Virus record (IMG/VR): IMGVR_UViG_3300034104_001094
Span: 1 to 32,619 of that record
Strand: one strand, 5' to 3'
Source of the DNA: a virus
DNA length: 32,619 bases
The position numbers and the translations under genes are program-made. The notes under the pieces were generated by a model. The model was not told the DNA's origin. It saw only the letters and a list, made by a program, of their open reading frames with translations, and made no database searches. Of the stretch, positions 13,673 to 21,949 are shown one piece after another; the stretch's first letter is position 1; each line of letters begins with the position of its first letter.

Positions 13673-16110
13673 GATTAAATGGTGGTGTTATTGGTAAAAG
13701 CAATGAACCTACTAATAGACGTGCTCCAGGAGTTTGGAGTGCTGAAGAACAACGTACCCGTCAACTATACGGTAAATTTCCTAGATATTATGAAGGCTGG
13801 GATCTAACTTATTTAGTTAATAGTTCTCCTAACTTTGTAAGATCTTTTAGTCCTGGTGAAGCAGCTCCCACAGGCGTTACGTTTACTCCAAGCGGTAACA
13901 CAATGTTTATAGCTGGTTTTACCGGAGATGATATTAAACAGTACTCAGTAGCTACTCCGTGGAATATTTCAACGGCCACACTTACTAGTAACTATGCTGG
14001 AGGATCTAGCTCTACTTTAAATCCTACTGGTGTAGCTTTTCGCTCGGATGGTAGATCTATGTTTGTATCTACTTCAGAAGCTTTAGGCATAACTCAGCAT
14101 AGTCCTAATATAGCCTGGGCTTTTAGCACAGCTTCAACTGCTTACGGAAAATATTTTACAACACAGTCTAGTTTAGTCCCTAGTGGTATTTTTTTTAAAC
14201 CAGATGGGCTAGCTATGTTTATGTCTTGCTCAAGCGGAAGCACTCAAGTAATACAACAATATTCGTTAAGTCAAGCTTGGGATATACAGTCTGCTACTTA
14301 TATCAAACTATTTTCCGTTGCTTCTCAAGAGGGTTCACTTCAAGATGTGGCTTTTAGTAGTGACGGAACTAGTATGTTTATTATTGGAAATAGTAGTGAT
14401 AGAGTACATCAATATAGTTTAAGTACGGCTTGGGATGTTGGTACAGCTAGTTACGGTGGTACTAGTTTCTCTTTAGCCTCAGTAGAAACAGATTCTTCAG
14501 GATTAGCTTTTAGCTCTGACGGTCTTTATATGTTTATAGTAGGTTATGCGTCTGATACAGTGCGCAGATATGCTTTAGGTTCTTCGTTTAATATATCTAG
14601 TGCTTCTGCTTCCGGAACCTTCTTACTTAGCGCTCAAGAAACCAGTCCGCAAGGCATAGACTTTAGTTCAGATGGCACAATAATGTATATAGTGGGTTCT
14701 AGTGGAAATGATATAAATCAATACTCTCTTTCTACTGCTTGGAATATTTCTACAGCATCGTATGTAGGTACATCAAGTGCTTTATCTCCAAGCGTGCTTA
14801 GTATTAGATTCAAACCAGACGGTAAAAGAGCTTTTGTAGTTGGTTCTGGCGGTGGATCCGTTAGAGTCGCTGAGGTAGCCTTTACTACTGCTGGACAAGT
14901 CTCTACTATGCAAAATGGCAGCTTACCTTCTAGTATAATACCTAGATCAGAAGATGTAGTATTTAGTAGTGATGGCACTAATATGTATGTTGTAGAGAAT
15001 GCACTTCCTATTATTAGGCAATATAGCTTGGATTATCCATGGGATTTTTACTCAGCAAATTATATTGCTAACCTTTCTGTAGCTTCTAATGATACACAGC
15101 CTAAAGGTTTAAGATTTAGCAATGATGGTACTACTATGTTAGTGATCGGTACTCTAGGTGATAACGTATTACAGTATTCCTTAAGTAATGCATGGAGTGT
15201 GTCTTCTGCTACCTATGTGCAGAACTTTTATGTTAACCATCTAGAAGCTGTTCCTCAAGGTATTGATCTATCACCTGATGGTTCTAATTTATACTTGACA
15301 GGAGACTCTGTTGATAGTGTATTTCAAATTTCACTAGGTACTCCTAATAGTGTAAGATCTCCAGCAGATGATAGTATAAGCTACTCTGTAGCCGGAGAAG
15401 AAAACGCCCCTAATGGGTTAGCATTTAAAACAGATGGCACACTAATGTACGTAGCCGGAACTTCCGGAGATGATGTTAACCAGTATATGTTGAGCATTCC
15501 TTGGAATGTGTCAACTGCAAGCTATGTTGCAAACGTGTCTGTAGCTGATAGGGAAGGCACGTGCTCTGCAGTAGTATTTAAACCCGACGGGACTCGTATG
15601 TTTATACTAGGAGGCACCACTGATAGAGTACAAGAATACGCACTATCTGCTCCTTGGGATATCACAACTGCTACATATACTTCTAACGTTTCTGTAGCTG
15701 CCCAGGAAACTAGCCCTAATGGATTAGCTTTTAAACCAGATGGTACTAAAATGTATGTAGCCGGAGCCGCCGGAGATGATGTTAATGAGTATACTCTATC
15801 CATTCCTTGGAATGTAACAACTGCTAGCTTTGTACAAATATTCTCGGTTGCAGCACAAGATATATCACCAGAAGATGTAGTTTTTAATCCAGACGGAACT
15901 CGTATGTTTATACTAGGATCTACTAATGACCGCATATACCAATATAATCTATCTACTCCTTGGAACATATCTACTGCAACTTTTGATAGGAGTTTATATA
16001 TTGCTCATTTAGACGTAACTCCTACAGGCTTAACTTTTAAAGATGATGGTACTATATTATATCTACTTGGAAATAGTAGTGATAGAGTACATCAAATTAA
16101 TTTAGGATGA
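13669..16110 (+). CDS. GGVIG-anchored YVTN-like propeller adhesin (cassette B)
   Basis: This is an 813-residue protein. It carries the anchor NGGVIG...RRAPGVWSAEE, followed by about 15 repeats of roughly 50 residues. Each has a core such as FKPDGTKMYVAG..GDDVNEY and a link such as LSIPWNVSTASYV. I count 15 SDG/PDG-type cores from residue ~80 to the end. YVTN/PD40-like beta-propeller blades look like this. Fifteen repeats would make about two propellers (for example 7 + 8), with the most diverged stretch after the seventh core. The last repeat ends at the C-terminus. It shares its anchor with the glycine-rich adhesin at 11157, so the tip seems to have been swapped. The likely role is receptor binding. 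Confidence 0.7.
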   Translation: MRLNGGVIGKSNEPTNRRAPGVWSAEEQRTRQLYGKFPRYYEGWDLTYLVNSSPNFVRSFSPGEAAPTGVTFTPSGNTMFIAGFTGDDIKQYSVATPWNISTATLTSNYAGGSSSTLNPTGVAFRSDGRSMFVSTSEALGITQHSPNIAWAFSTASTAYGKYFTTQSSLVPSGIFFKPDGLAMFMSCSSGSTQVIQQYSLSQAWDIQSATYIKLFSVASQEGSLQDVAFSSDGTSMFIIGNSSDRVHQYSLSTAWDVGTASYGGTSFSLASVETDSSGLAFSSDGLYMFIVGYASDTVRRYALGSSFNISSASASGTFLLSAQETSPQGIDFSSDGTIMYIVGSSGNDINQYSLSTAWNISTASYVGTSSALSPSVLSIRFKPDGKRAFVVGSGGGSVRVAEVAFTTAGQVSTMQNGSLPSSIIPRSEDVVFSSDGTNMYVVENALPIIRQYSLDYPWDFYSANYIANLSVASNDTQPKGLRFSNDGTTMLVIGTLGDNVLQYSLSNAWSVSSATYVQNFYVNHLEAVPQGIDLSPDGSNLYLTGDSVDSVFQISLGTPNSVRSPADDSISYSVAGEENAPNGLAFKTDGTLMYVAGTSGDDVNQYMLSIPWNVSTASYVANVSVADREGTCSAVVFKPDGTRMFILGGTTDRVQEYALSAPWDITTATYTSNVSVAAQETSPNGLAFKPDGTKMYVAGAAGDDVNEYTLSIPWNVTTASFVQIFSVAAQDISPEDVVFNPDGTRMFILGSTNDRIYQYNLSTPWNISTATFDRSLYIAHLDVTPTGLTFKDDGTILYLLGNSSDRVHQINLG

Positions 16111-16114
16111 AATC

Positions 16115-16528
16115 ATGACACTATACTACAAACCCGGAGAGACTCCGTCTCCACCTCCAGCCCGTATTATACTTAAAAATGGGCAGAGTCGTACAAATTA
16201 TAACTATAGCACTGAAGAGTTATTAGAAGCTGGATATATTGCCGCGCCAAATAAGCCGTCAGTGCAGTTTCCTCAGCGAATTGACTGGGCAGATAATGCT
16301 TGGACAATCCGTGATCCTAATGAAGGCGAGATCAACACTCAAATCATCTCAATCCGTGAAGAGTGTAAGAAACGACTAACTGAGAGCGACTATGTAGTTA
16401 TAAAAGCCCAAGAAGCTGGCACTGCAGTATCTGAAGGCTGGCTTACTTATCGTCAACGTTTGCGTGCTATTTATAATTTAGTTGACGTGCCTAGCATTTG
16501 GTCTGTATCTTGGCCTACAAAACCTTAA
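16115..16528 (+). CDS. Tail-fibre-assembly-chaperone-like protein (cassette B)
   Basis: This is a 137-residue protein. The N-terminal half includes SPPPARIILKNGQSRTNYNY. The C-terminal half has IREECKKRLTESDYVVIKAQ, then EGWLTYRQRLRAIYN and SVSWPTKP. An 'R..c..rL..sDy...ka.e.g......W..YRq.LR.i......p..WP..P' layout is typical of phage tail-assembly chaperone families (Phage_tail_APC/DUF4376-like), encoded next to fibre genes. The product at 30044 has the same ending style. The likely job is folding or trimerisation of the adjacent propeller fibre, inferred from position. Confidence 0.6.
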   Translation: MTLYYKPGETPSPPPARIILKNGQSRTNYNYSTEELLEAGYIAAPNKPSVQFPQRIDWADNAWTIRDPNEGEINTQIISIREECKKRLTESDYVVIKAQEAGTAVSEGWLTYRQRLRAIYNLVDVPSIWSVSWPTKP

Positions 16529-16543
16529 AGAGAGAATTACACA

Positions 16544-19500
16544 ATGGAAATTAAACGTATTAGTCCTTCATTTATTTCAACCGACGGCGCTACAGACGGT
16601 CAAGTGTTAGCTTATAGCGCTACTAGTAACAGTATCAGTTTTTCTGCAGCTGGCGGTGGTAGCGGAGTTACTGTGTATGCCAATGCTTCGGTACTTCCTA
16701 ATACTGGTATCTCTATTGGATCAGAAGCTTATGTAGAGTCTACAGATAGTTTATATATTTGGACTGTTAATAACGTTTGGCAACAAATTTCTACAGTTAA
16801 CACTCCTCCGAGTGCGCTAACTAATTATCTACCGATCTATTATCTAGCATCTAACGGCGCAGCAACCACAATTTCGTTTATCTCTTCAGATCCTGAAGAC
16901 ATACCTCTTAGCTGGGGGTACAACATAGTTAGTGGTGTGTTAGGCAATACAACTATAACTAATTCAGCTAATGTATTTACTATCACCCCGTCTACAAACT
17001 CGGTAGATGATGGTTTATTTGCTATAGACTTTTTTGCTAGCGACGGACTTTATAGTGCAAATGCAAACATACAGTTTAATTTAAGTTTTGCTCAAGGCTG
17101 GAATGTTTCTAATGCTACTCTAATTGGTAGCGCTAATGTTGCATTCTCAACTACAGCTCAAGAAACTAACCCGTTCGGAGTACAGCTTTCCGCTAACGGA
17201 ACCACAATGTATGTAGTAGGAGACGCTGGAGATGATATAAATCAATACACTCTTAGTGCTCCTTTTAACATTGATTCTCCTACGTTTGTAGCAGCTTATA
17301 CTTTTACAGCAAACGCGTCAGCTAATAACTTTGCTAATCCTAGAAACATTCAACTTAGTCCCGACGGTTCAAATGTGTACGCATTTGGAAATCTGTTTGA
17401 ACTAGGAACGGAGCCAGTAATAACACAGTTTTCTCTGCCAACTCCTAACAACTTAGCTACTATGACAACTAATTCACGTAACAGAAGATTTTCAGTAGCT
17501 CCTCAAGAAGCAGATTCTACAGAGTTATATTTTAGAGACGACGGTACTCGTATGTATATTATAGGAACTGCTGGAGACGATGTAAATGAGTATCAGTTAA
17601 GTCAAGCTTGGAATCCAAATACCGCTAGTTTTACCACTACGTTTTTAGTAAGTGGTAAAGAAACTACTCCAGGAGGAATATATTTTACTCCTAGTGGAAA
17701 TGCTTTTTACGTAGTAGGAACTACTAGTGATGCTGTACATAGGTATAATATGTCTACTGATTGGAGTGTCAACTCTGCTGTGTTTGCAAGCTCTTTCCCT
17801 TTAGCTAATCAGGAAACTATACCAACTTCAGTAGACTTTAAGCCTGATGGAACTCGTATGTACATTATTGGTCAGACTGGTGATGATTTTAATGAATATA
17901 CTCTAAGCACTCCTTGGGATATTACTACAGCATCATTTGTTAGATTACGAACACAATCTCAAGCCACTCTTCCAACTTCCATGCAATTTAGTAATACAGG
18001 TGCTAATTTATATATGACAGGCACCGCTTATGAAGTGCACAATTATACTCTTAGCGAAGCATGGAACGTAGCAACTATTACGTACCAATATACTTGGAAT
18101 CCTATATATGGTAGTGATTCAAGCACTCAAGGCATATATTTTAATCCTACTGGTGAATATTTTTATATACTTGGTCAAACTGGAGATAGAGTAATACCCT
18201 TTTTCCTACGAACTCCTTGGGATTTAAACTCTGCGTATCTTCCAGGTCTACTAGTAGACCAAAATAGGATGTCAGGATCTACTAATCATTTTAGACTAAA
18301 ACCTGATGGCACTAAACTATATGTAACCGGTGCAGCACATGATAACATATTAGAATATTCACTTAGTATTCCTTGGGATATCGCAAGTGCTGCTCATTCT
18401 AATACTTTTTCATTAGCGTCTGACACGCTAACACCACAAGGTATAGATTTAAGTGAAGATGGCACTGAAATATACGTAATAGACGGTAGTAGAACATACA
18501 CATACAAACTATCTACTCCTTGGGCTCTTAGTAGCGCTTATAGGTCTCAAACATTAAGACTGCCTAGTATCGTAATAAATGATGTTTTTATAAGCCCAAC
18601 AGGAGCAAACGTGTATTTAACACAAAGTTCTATTTCAGCTATTCTTCAGTACACTCTAACCAATCCTTGGGATTTAGATTCTATTAGCTCAAATACCGCG
18701 TTATCCCTCTCCGCTACTGCTGGCAGCCCTAGAGCGGTGACATTTAATGATCTAGGCACTAAGATGTACATAGCTCCTGGAAGCACTACAAGCTATCTAA
18801 TAAATGAATATACTCTATCCACTCCTTGGGATGTTACAACAGCTACCTATACTAAATATTATATGTTTGATCAGCCTAACGCAGCATCCGGTGTAGCACT
18901 TATTTCTCTATTAGAGTTTTCTCCTGATGGAAGAATTTTATATATAGGATCTGAAGAAACTGGAGCTGTAGAATATTTATATGCTGTTTACTTAACTGTA
19001 GCTTATGATCTATCCTCTATAGAAAAAATTGTACACACAGATTACTATAACATAGATACTACCGCAGCTAGCGGCATAGAATTCAGCAGCAATGGAGATA
19101 CTTTATATCTACAGATCTCAGGGACCATATATCCTGTAGATCTTTCAACTGCATACGATATATCTTCTCTAAAAATTCCTGCTAGACCAGCAGACTCTGG
19201 GGGTGTATATCAAGTAAGTGAGCGTTCAGATTTAGGTTCGCCCAGAGGATTAGCTTATAGTTCTAATGGTAAATACGCATATACAGCTACTAGCACTTCT
19301 TTATATAGACTTACGTTGGAAGAACCTTACAATTTATATTCAGCCAAACATCCTTACGTTACAAGATTACATCCTTATACTAATGCTGCTGATTATTATG
19401 ATATTAGTATAAAAGGTAATTCTATATTTACAGTTAATAATACCTTAGACAGCATTTTAAAGTTTCCTGTATCTAATGTAGACTCTAGAATCTCTTTCGG

Positions 19501-20254
19501 CAATGCTAACTCAGTTTCTGTAGCTAAGAATGCTTATTTAAATGCAGGCCCTGCAATGGATGATATAATTTTTAAGCCTGATGGAACTAAATTATTTGTG
19601 GCTGAATCTGGAACTACTATTTTAGAGTATGATTTGCTAACTCCTTGGGATTTAACTAGTATATCATTGCAAACAGCGTTAAACGTACCAAGACCTGGCG
19701 GAGCAGCTGATAGTATAAAGTTATCTTCAGATGGATACTATTTATATGTTCTTAGTGCTTCGGACGATAAAGTTTATCAATATAAACTAGCTAAACCTTG
19801 GACGGTATTCACTAGTGTACTAATCAACGAATTTTCAGTTGCTACTCAAGAAACTGCTCCGACAGCACTGGCTTTTAGTGACGACGGCGCTTACATGTAT
19901 GTAATGGGTACTTCAGGTGATGATATAAATCAATACACCCTTTCCACTCCGTGGAATATTTCAACCGCAACTTTTACCCGTACACAGTCTATTTCTGCTC
20001 AAGATACATCTCCTACAAATTTAACTTTTAAACCTGACGGAAGTAGGCTATATGTTAGAGGCGTTACTAATAACAGAGTGTCTGAGTACGCACTAAGCAC
20101 TCCTTGGAATGTATCTTCTCTTACATTTACAAGACAACTTCAACTACCTAGCTCATGGAGTGTAGGCGGTATAGCTTTAAATTATAATGGAACTAGACTT
20201 TATGTTGGCGATTCTACTTATGGATTTATTCGCGAATATATTATAGGAAGTTAA
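16544..20254 (+). CDS. Giant propeller adhesin with GA-DGQVL anchor (cassette B)
   Basis: This is a 1236-residue protein. Its anchor is IKRISPSFISTDGATDGQVL plus a small beta element, GVTVYANASVLPNTGISIGS (about 45-64). Residues ~86-185 look like a cadherin/Ig-type domain (SSDPEDIPLSWGYN, DDGLFAIDFFASDG). The rest is about 20 YVTN-like blades with cores such as FKPDGTRMYIIG, FSPDGRILYIG and FSDDGAYMYVMG, linked by LSTPWNISTATF-type segments. Twenty blades would suit about three seven-bladed propellers. The first and last blades are nearest the consensus and the middle ones are more diverged. It is the longest protein here and probably a large host-binding fibre. Confidence 0.7.
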   Translation: MEIKRISPSFISTDGATDGQVLAYSATSNSISFSAAGGGSGVTVYANASVLPNTGISIGSEAYVESTDSLYIWTVNNVWQQISTVNTPPSALTNYLPIYYLASNGAATTISFISSDPEDIPLSWGYNIVSGVLGNTTITNSANVFTITPSTNSVDDGLFAIDFFASDGLYSANANIQFNLSFAQGWNVSNATLIGSANVAFSTTAQETNPFGVQLSANGTTMYVVGDAGDDINQYTLSAPFNIDSPTFVAAYTFTANASANNFANPRNIQLSPDGSNVYAFGNLFELGTEPVITQFSLPTPNNLATMTTNSRNRRFSVAPQEADSTELYFRDDGTRMYIIGTAGDDVNEYQLSQAWNPNTASFTTTFLVSGKETTPGGIYFTPSGNAFYVVGTTSDAVHRYNMSTDWSVNSAVFASSFPLANQETIPTSVDFKPDGTRMYIIGQTGDDFNEYTLSTPWDITTASFVRLRTQSQATLPTSMQFSNTGANLYMTGTAYEVHNYTLSEAWNVATITYQYTWNPIYGSDSSTQGIYFNPTGEYFYILGQTGDRVIPFFLRTPWDLNSAYLPGLLVDQNRMSGSTNHFRLKPDGTKLYVTGAAHDNILEYSLSIPWDIASAAHSNTFSLASDTLTPQGIDLSEDGTEIYVIDGSRTYTYKLSTPWALSSAYRSQTLRLPSIVINDVFISPTGANVYLTQSSISAILQYTLTNPWDLDSISSNTALSLSATAGSPRAVTFNDLGTKMYIAPGSTTSYLINEYTLSTPWDVTTATYTKYYMFDQPNAASGVALISLLEFSPDGRILYIGSEETGAVEYLYAVYLTVAYDLSSIEKIVHTDYYNIDTTAASGIEFSSNGDTLYLQISGTIYPVDLSTAYDISSLKIPARPADSGGVYQVSERSDLGSPRGLAYSSNGKYAYTATSTSLYRLTLEEPYNLYSAKHPYVTRLHPYTNAADYYDISIKGNSIFTVNNTLDSILKFPVSNVDSRISFGNANSVSVAKNAYLNAGPAMDDIIFKPDGTKLFVAESGTTILEYDLLTPWDLTSISLQTALNVPRPGGAADSIKLSSDGYYLYVLSASDDKVYQYKLAKPWTVFTSVLINEFSVATQETAPTALAFSDDGAYMYVMGTSGDDINQYTLSTPWNISTATFTRTQSISAQDTSPTNLTFKPDGSRLYVRGVTNNRVSEYALSTPWNVSSLTFTRQLQLPSSWSVGGIALNYNGTRLYVGDSTYGFIREYIIGS

Positions 20255-20255
20255 A

Positions 20256-20507
20256 ATGAAAACAGTAGATCCATCTTTAATTTTAACTCAAGGAGCTAGC
20301 GATGGTGATGTGCTTACTTATATAAGTGCTAATGCTAGAATTGAGTTTAGTTCTTCAACCAGTGGAGCTGGAGTAACGGTTTATGATAATTCAAATGAGC
20401 TGCCTACTAGCAATGTAACTATTGGTAGTAGAGCTTATGTAAAATCTACCAATCGTTTTTATCTTTGGAACTCTAGCTGGAAAATGATACGTCTAATATC
20501 GCAATAA
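20256..20507 (+). CDS. Stand-alone anchor stub paralogous to the 16544 N-terminus
   Basis: This is an 83-residue product. It aligns end to end with the first ~82 residues of the 16544 protein: the anchor GASDGDVLTY, then GVTVYDNSNELPTSNVTIGS, RAYVKST and a Trp-containing end. It then stops, with no repeat or tip domain. It starts one base after the 16544 stop. It could be a remnant of a third cassette that lost its adhesin, or a deliberate plug or cap for an unoccupied fibre site. The frame is intact and keeps the conserved residues, so recent decay is not evident. A 69-bp intergenic stretch follows. Confidence 0.55.
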   Translation: MKTVDPSLILTQGASDGDVLTYISANARIEFSSSTSGAGVTVYDNSNELPTSNVTIGSRAYVKSTNRFYLWNSSWKMIRLISQ

Positions 20508-20515
20508 GTTTAGAC

Positions 20516-20544
20516 TTGCTTATTACTATTTTATATGTTATTGT
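20516..20544 (+). promoter_or_regulatory. Weak promoter-like sequence before the modification cassette
   Basis: TTGCTT (20516-20521) and TATTGT (20539-20544) are spaced by 17 bp in the only intergenic gap (20508-20576) between the fibre island and the enzyme genes. The match to consensus is partial. A short AATAAG/CTTATT pairing nearby is too weak to call a terminator. Confidence 0.3.
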
Positions 20545-20576
20545 GATTACACAAATAACCCGATAATGAGTAATAA

Positions 20577-21407
20577 ATGAAACAACTACACTTTTGCGGA
20601 GGTCTTCCGCGTACAGGATCTACAGTCCTGATGAATATTTTACAACAAAATCCATCTATATTTACTACCTCAACTGATCCTTATCCTCACATACTAAATG
20701 AGCAGATACTAGTCAAATCTAGATATAGCGAAGCTTTTCAGGCTATGAGTTGTGAACAAGCTGATGCGGCTATGTACGGGTTAGTGCAAGGTGGGACTAG
20801 TGGCTGGTATAGTGGGCTTACAAACAAGCCTATTGTAATTTCAAAAGCTAGGCAATGGAGTGGATTGCATCATCTTTTTCCAGATTCTAAGATTATAGTA
20901 ACAATTCGTGATCTAAGAGATATTGTTGAAAGCTTTGATCGAGTAAATTCTAAGATACGAGCACTACACACTTTTAGTGAAGATCACACTCTATATGCTT
21001 CTATGACTGAAGAAGAAAAGCTACACTATCACTTTAAAGAATCTAACGCACTATCTTCTACTCTACGTCACGAAATTCCTAAATATTTAGAGCTATTCAA
21101 AATCAATAACGCTAGAGTTAAGTTTGTGCGTTATGAAGACGTATTACGAGATCCTAGCTATATGCTATCTCGCATATACTCATTCTTAGGATTGGATAGC
21201 TTTAATCACGATTTAAATAATATTAACCAGTCTGAAATGTTTGAGCATGATAATGCTTATTTTAGAGAGAAAACAGATCACCGCACTCAACCTAAACTAA
21301 CTGCGTGGAGGGATCCTGTAAGAGTTCTTTCTGACAAATTTCATCAACAAGTTGTTAATAACAATAGCTGGTTTTATAAAGCTTTTTATCCTGAAGTGCT
21401 ACAATGA
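20577..21407 (+). CDS. PAPS-dependent sulfotransferase-like protein
   Basis: This is a 276-residue protein. Near the N-terminus, GGLPRTGSTVL (8-18) matches the 5'-phosphosulfate-binding loop of sulfotransferases. KIIVTIRDLRDIVESF carries the 3'-phosphate pair, Arg111 and Ser119, at the usual eight-residue spacing. VRYEDVLRDP is a further family feature. Full length suits the family. Such enzymes move sulfate from PAPS to hydroxyls or amines of glycans, small molecules or protein tyrosine, and the acceptor cannot be read here. It is the first gene of a cassette with three oxygenase proteins and a methyltransferase, joined to the next by ATGA. No signal peptide is seen, so it should act in the host cytoplasm. 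Confidence 0.75.
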   Translation: MKQLHFCGGLPRTGSTVLMNILQQNPSIFTTSTDPYPHILNEQILVKSRYSEAFQAMSCEQADAAMYGLVQGGTSGWYSGLTNKPIVISKARQWSGLHHLFPDSKIIVTIRDLRDIVESFDRVNSKIRALHTFSEDHTLYASMTEEEKLHYHFKESNALSSTLRHEIPKYLELFKINNARVKFVRYEDVLRDPSYMLSRIYSFLGLDSFNHDLNNINQSEMFEHDNAYFREKTDHRTQPKLTAWRDPVRVLSDKFHQQVVNNNSWFYKAFYPEVLQ

Positions 21408-21949
21408 ACGAACAATACGTCTTTTCAACTCCTATATGGGGTTATGTGTTAAACAATGAGCGGTCTAATATTCCTGTTTATATAAATGAAATTATTAGAC
21501 TAGCTAATACTACTGCTAGCGCTACAAAAAGTAATTTTGGTGGTTGGCAAAGTATCGACTCTTTACATCTAAATTCAATCTTCAAGCCTTTTGTTGACAC
21601 TCTTTCTGGCTTAGCTGCTGATATTGTGCCCACCTTTACTGATAGTAAGCATTGCCTACAATCTATGTGGGCTAATATAAATTATACTAACAATTTTAAT
21701 GCTCATCATACGCATGAGGGGTGGATTTCTGGAGTTTTTTACTTGCAGGTTCCTCCAACTTCTGGTAGATTAATATTAACAAATCCGAATATAAGAAGCT
21801 ACAACTCTCCTGTAAAACAAAAAGATTTTCCTATTACACCAGAGCCACTAGCTTGTATATTATTTCCTTCTTGGTTAGAACATTATGTAGAGCCTAATCA
21901 AGCTGAAATGCCACGAATTAGTATTAGTTTTAATATAGGTGAAGTATGA
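21404..21949 (+). CDS. Putative 2OG-Fe(II) oxygenase
   Basis: This is a 181-residue protein. The core HHTHEGWISGVFYLQVP (101-117) is followed by SGRLILTNPN and LFPSWLEHYVEPN...PRISISFNIG, with the distal His160 and Arg171. This order ('N.H.H....SGvyYl..p..sG.l...nP' then 'FPswl.H.V.pn....RisisfN') is the pattern of the phage 2OG-FeII_Oxy_5-type family. The metal ligands would be His102 or His104 with an acidic residue, and His160; Arg171 would bind 2-oxoglutarate. The exact facial triad is less standard than in the neighbours (HTHE rather than HxD). Substrate unknown. It overlaps both neighbours by ATGA. Confidence 0.65.
   Translation: MNEQYVFSTPIWGYVLNNERSNIPVYINEIIRLANTTASATKSNFGGWQSIDSLHLNSIFKPFVDTLSGLAADIVPTFTDSKHCLQSMWANINYTNNFNAHHTHEGWISGVFYLQVPPTSGRLILTNPNIRSYNSPVKQKDFPITPEPLACILFPSWLEHYVEPNQAEMPRISISFNIGEV

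Noticed and set aside
15522-15968. Minus-strand open frame of 148 codons
   Set aside because: Antisense of the propeller repeats. The repeated codons keep the opposite frame open, and there is no RBS or recognisable protein. The same applies to 8198-8539, 14718-14978, 30734-31036 and the other minus-strand frames.
4053-20254. Diversity-generating retroelement acting on the fibre genes
   Set aside because: No reverse transcriptase gene or template/variable repeat pair with adenine-biased differences was seen in the window. One could exist outside it.
20503-20526. Possible terminator after the anchor stub (AATAAG...CTTATT)
   Set aside because: Only a 6-bp A+T stem with a 10-base loop and a broken T-run, too weak to call.
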